Below, one piece after another: positions 62,929 to 64,000 of a DNA stretch of 64,000 nucleotides. The stretch comes from Anaerocolumna sp. AGMB13025 (GTDB lineage Bacteria > Bacillota > Clostridia > Lachnospirales > Lachnospiraceae). The notes beneath the pieces are model-generated. The model had not been told where the DNA came from. It saw nothing but the letters and a program-made list of their open reading frames with translations, and did no database searches. The position numbers were made by a program, and so were the translations under genes. The stretch lies in the NCBI RefSeq assembly GCF_029689925.1, contig NZ_CP121445.1:4200501-4264500 (forward strand), in the 5' to 3' direction. Positions within the stretch are counted from its first letter, which is position 1, and every line of letters starts with the position of its first letter.

Positions 62929-63912
62929 ATGGATGCCATCAGTATTGAACCTATCAATATTAATGAAATAAACGGTTTTAAAATTGGTCAGGTACAGGAT
63001 GTTAAAGCCGCAACCGGGTGTACAGTTATTATTTGCGAAAAAAGAGCCGTATGCGGTGTGGATGTCAGGGGCGGCTCTCCGGGAACAAGAGATACGGATG
63101 CATTAAATCCTGTTAACAACAGAAAAGAAGTACACGCCATAACTCTGGCCGGTGGCAGTACCTTTGGTCTGGATGCGGCAGGCGGTGTCATGCGTTTTCT
63201 GGAGGAGCGGAAAATCGGGCGGGATGTGGGACTAACTGTTGTTCCCAATGTATGCGCTGCTATCCTGTTTGACTTAAAAATTGGCGATTATAAAATACGT
63301 CCTGATGCACAGATGGGTTACTGTGCCTGCATGGATGCATTTTCAGGCACAGTTTTTCAAAGCGGTAATTATGGTGCTGGAACTGGTGCGACGGTGGGAA
63401 CTACCTGCGGCAAAGAACGGGCAATGAAAGGCGGAATCGGCAGTTCTGCTTTTCACTATAACGATCTGGTCGTGGGGGCTGTCATTGCAGTAAATTGTGT
63501 AGGTGATGTTTGTGCGCCTGATACAGGTGAAACTTTGGCCGGAATAAGAACTCCAGATGGCAGCCGGTTTGCAGGCAGTGAATCGGTAATTCTTGAACGC
63601 TATAAAAGTAAAGAGGATTTATTCAGCGGAAACACCATAATTGGAACAATTCTGACCAATGCCAGATTAAATAAAGACCAGGCTACAAAGCTTGCCGCTC
63701 TTGGACAGAATGGTATCGCAAGAACAGTAAGACCGACTCATACTATTTTTGACGGAGATACCCTGTTTGCCATGTGTACCGGAGAAGTTAACGCTTCCCT
63801 GGATGCGGTGGGAATCCTGGCCTGCAAAGCCGTGGAACAAGCTATATTGAACGGAATCAAAAATGCGGAATCCTTTGATGGTTATCCGTCTTCAAAGGAT
63901 TTAAACATTTGA
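62929..63912 (+). CDS. P1-family (DmpA-like) aminopeptidase/amidase
   Basis: The protein is 328 residues from ATG at 62929 (GGAGA nine bases upstream; ATG at 62881 is possible). It has VKAATGCTVIICEKRAVCGV, RGGSPGTRDTDALNP, GGSTFGLDAAGGVMRF, NYGAGTGATVG and KGGIGSSAFHYNDLVVGAVI, where an internal Ser follows the GIGS bend and is the autoprocessed nucleophile. The family includes DmpA and nylon-oligomer hydrolase-like enzymes. It probably cleaves short or D-amino peptides. It is not obviously linked to CoaBC. Confidence 0.88.
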   Translation: MDAISIEPININEINGFKIGQVQDVKAATGCTVIICEKRAVCGVDVRGGSPGTRDTDALNPVNNRKEVHAITLAGGSTFGLDAAGGVMRFLEERKIGRDVGLTVVPNVCAAILFDLKIGDYKIRPDAQMGYCACMDAFSGTVFQSGNYGAGTGATVGTTCGKERAMKGGIGSSAFHYNDLVVGAVIAVNCVGDVCAPDTGETLAGIRTPDGSRFAGSESVILERYKSKEDLFSGNTIIGTILTNARLNKDQATKLAALGQNGIARTVRPTHTIFDGDTLFAMCTGEVNASLDAVGILACKAVEQAILNGIKNAESFDGYPSSKDLNI

Positions 63913-63970
63913 AAAAATATAAACCAATAAATATGAAAAAATAAAACCAATAAATTTGAAAAAATAAAAT
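63910..63970. repeat. Short tandem repeat after the P1 peptidase
   Basis: TGAAAAAATA followed by AAACCAATAAAT recurs at 63910 and 63934, with a partial third copy at 63957. The first TGA is the stop codon of the peptidase gene. Confidence 0.75.
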
Positions 63971-64000
63971 CTTGTTAATTTATAGAAAATAGTATATAAT

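Noticed and set aside
1..64000. CRISPR arrays, tRNA and rRNA genes
   Set aside because: No regularly spaced palindromic repeats with unique spacers, and no cloverleaf or rRNA-like sequence was seen. The tandem arrays here lack spacers.

Overview
The window looks like a chromosomal segment of an anaerobic, spore-forming, low-GC Firmicute, most likely a Lachnospiraceae / Clostridium cluster XIVa relative. This is inferred from the AT-rich composition with strong AGGAGG-type ribosome sites, spore-associated genes (a spore photoproduct lyase-like radical SAM protein and a remnant of a GH18 glycosidase of the spore-cortex type), several radical SAM and ferredoxin-type enzymes, a ferredoxin-type thioredoxin reductase-like flavoprotein and feoAB. 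No rRNA, tRNA or CRISPR array was found.

Region 1 (1 to about 7290) is accessory DNA. It holds a TIR-domain protein with a small membrane-protein partner on the minus strand, a compact P-loop NTPase / GNAT-PUA-like / ASCH operon on the plus strand, a large serine recombinase (LSR), and two exported proteins. It ends abruptly against the C-terminal third of a GH18 glycosidase gene (about 7291-7725), so an element appears to have inserted into that gene. Its left end lies outside the window.

Region 2 (7733-17950) is transport and metal homeostasis. An amino-acid ABC transporter on the minus strand is preceded by a recognisable lysine riboswitch with terminator and promoter, so it is probably a lysine importer. 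Next come feoA and feoB, with an MntR-like operator upstream and a DtxR/MntR-type regulator downstream. feoB is split by a 3.77-kb element (12737-16503) carrying its own LSR, an HxlR regulator, an amidohydrolase and a 69-residue protein. Joining the flanks at the shared ATTTCC core restores an unbroken 705-residue FeoB, and joining the element ends gives a dyad-symmetric attP. This is the clearest mobile-element finding here.

Region 3 (17957-27760) is stress and housekeeping: AlkC-type alkylation repair, a decayed VOC-family gene, a second-type FtsH, a glutathione peroxidase with a thioredoxin-reductase-like partner lacking NADPH motifs, a C39-like cysteine peptidase, a duplicated-domain lipoprotein, and agmatine deiminase plus N-carbamoylputrescine amidase for putrescine synthesis.

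Region 4 (28225-43850) has a nucleosidase / spore photoproduct lyase / SDR operon, a C45-like hydrolase, a 1226-residue hybrid histidine kinase overlapping a REC-GGDEF-HD-GYP protein, an isochorismatase-family hydrolase behind a 53-bp tandem repeat, a sugar isomerase/dehydrogenase pair with a divergent AraC regulator, and a WG-repeat lipoprotein.

Region 5 (44150-64000) has a phospholipase C-like / glycosyltransferase / radical SAM operon, an unusual two-helix K+ channel, a TetR-controlled ABC-2 exporter, two aldo-keto reductases, a SPASM-like radical SAM protein, a metallophosphoesterase, a MATE exporter with a sugar isomerase, a CBS protein, an orphan three-cysteine LarE, split CoaB and CoaC, and a P1-family peptidase. 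Several intergenic spaces carry short tandem or inverted repeats.
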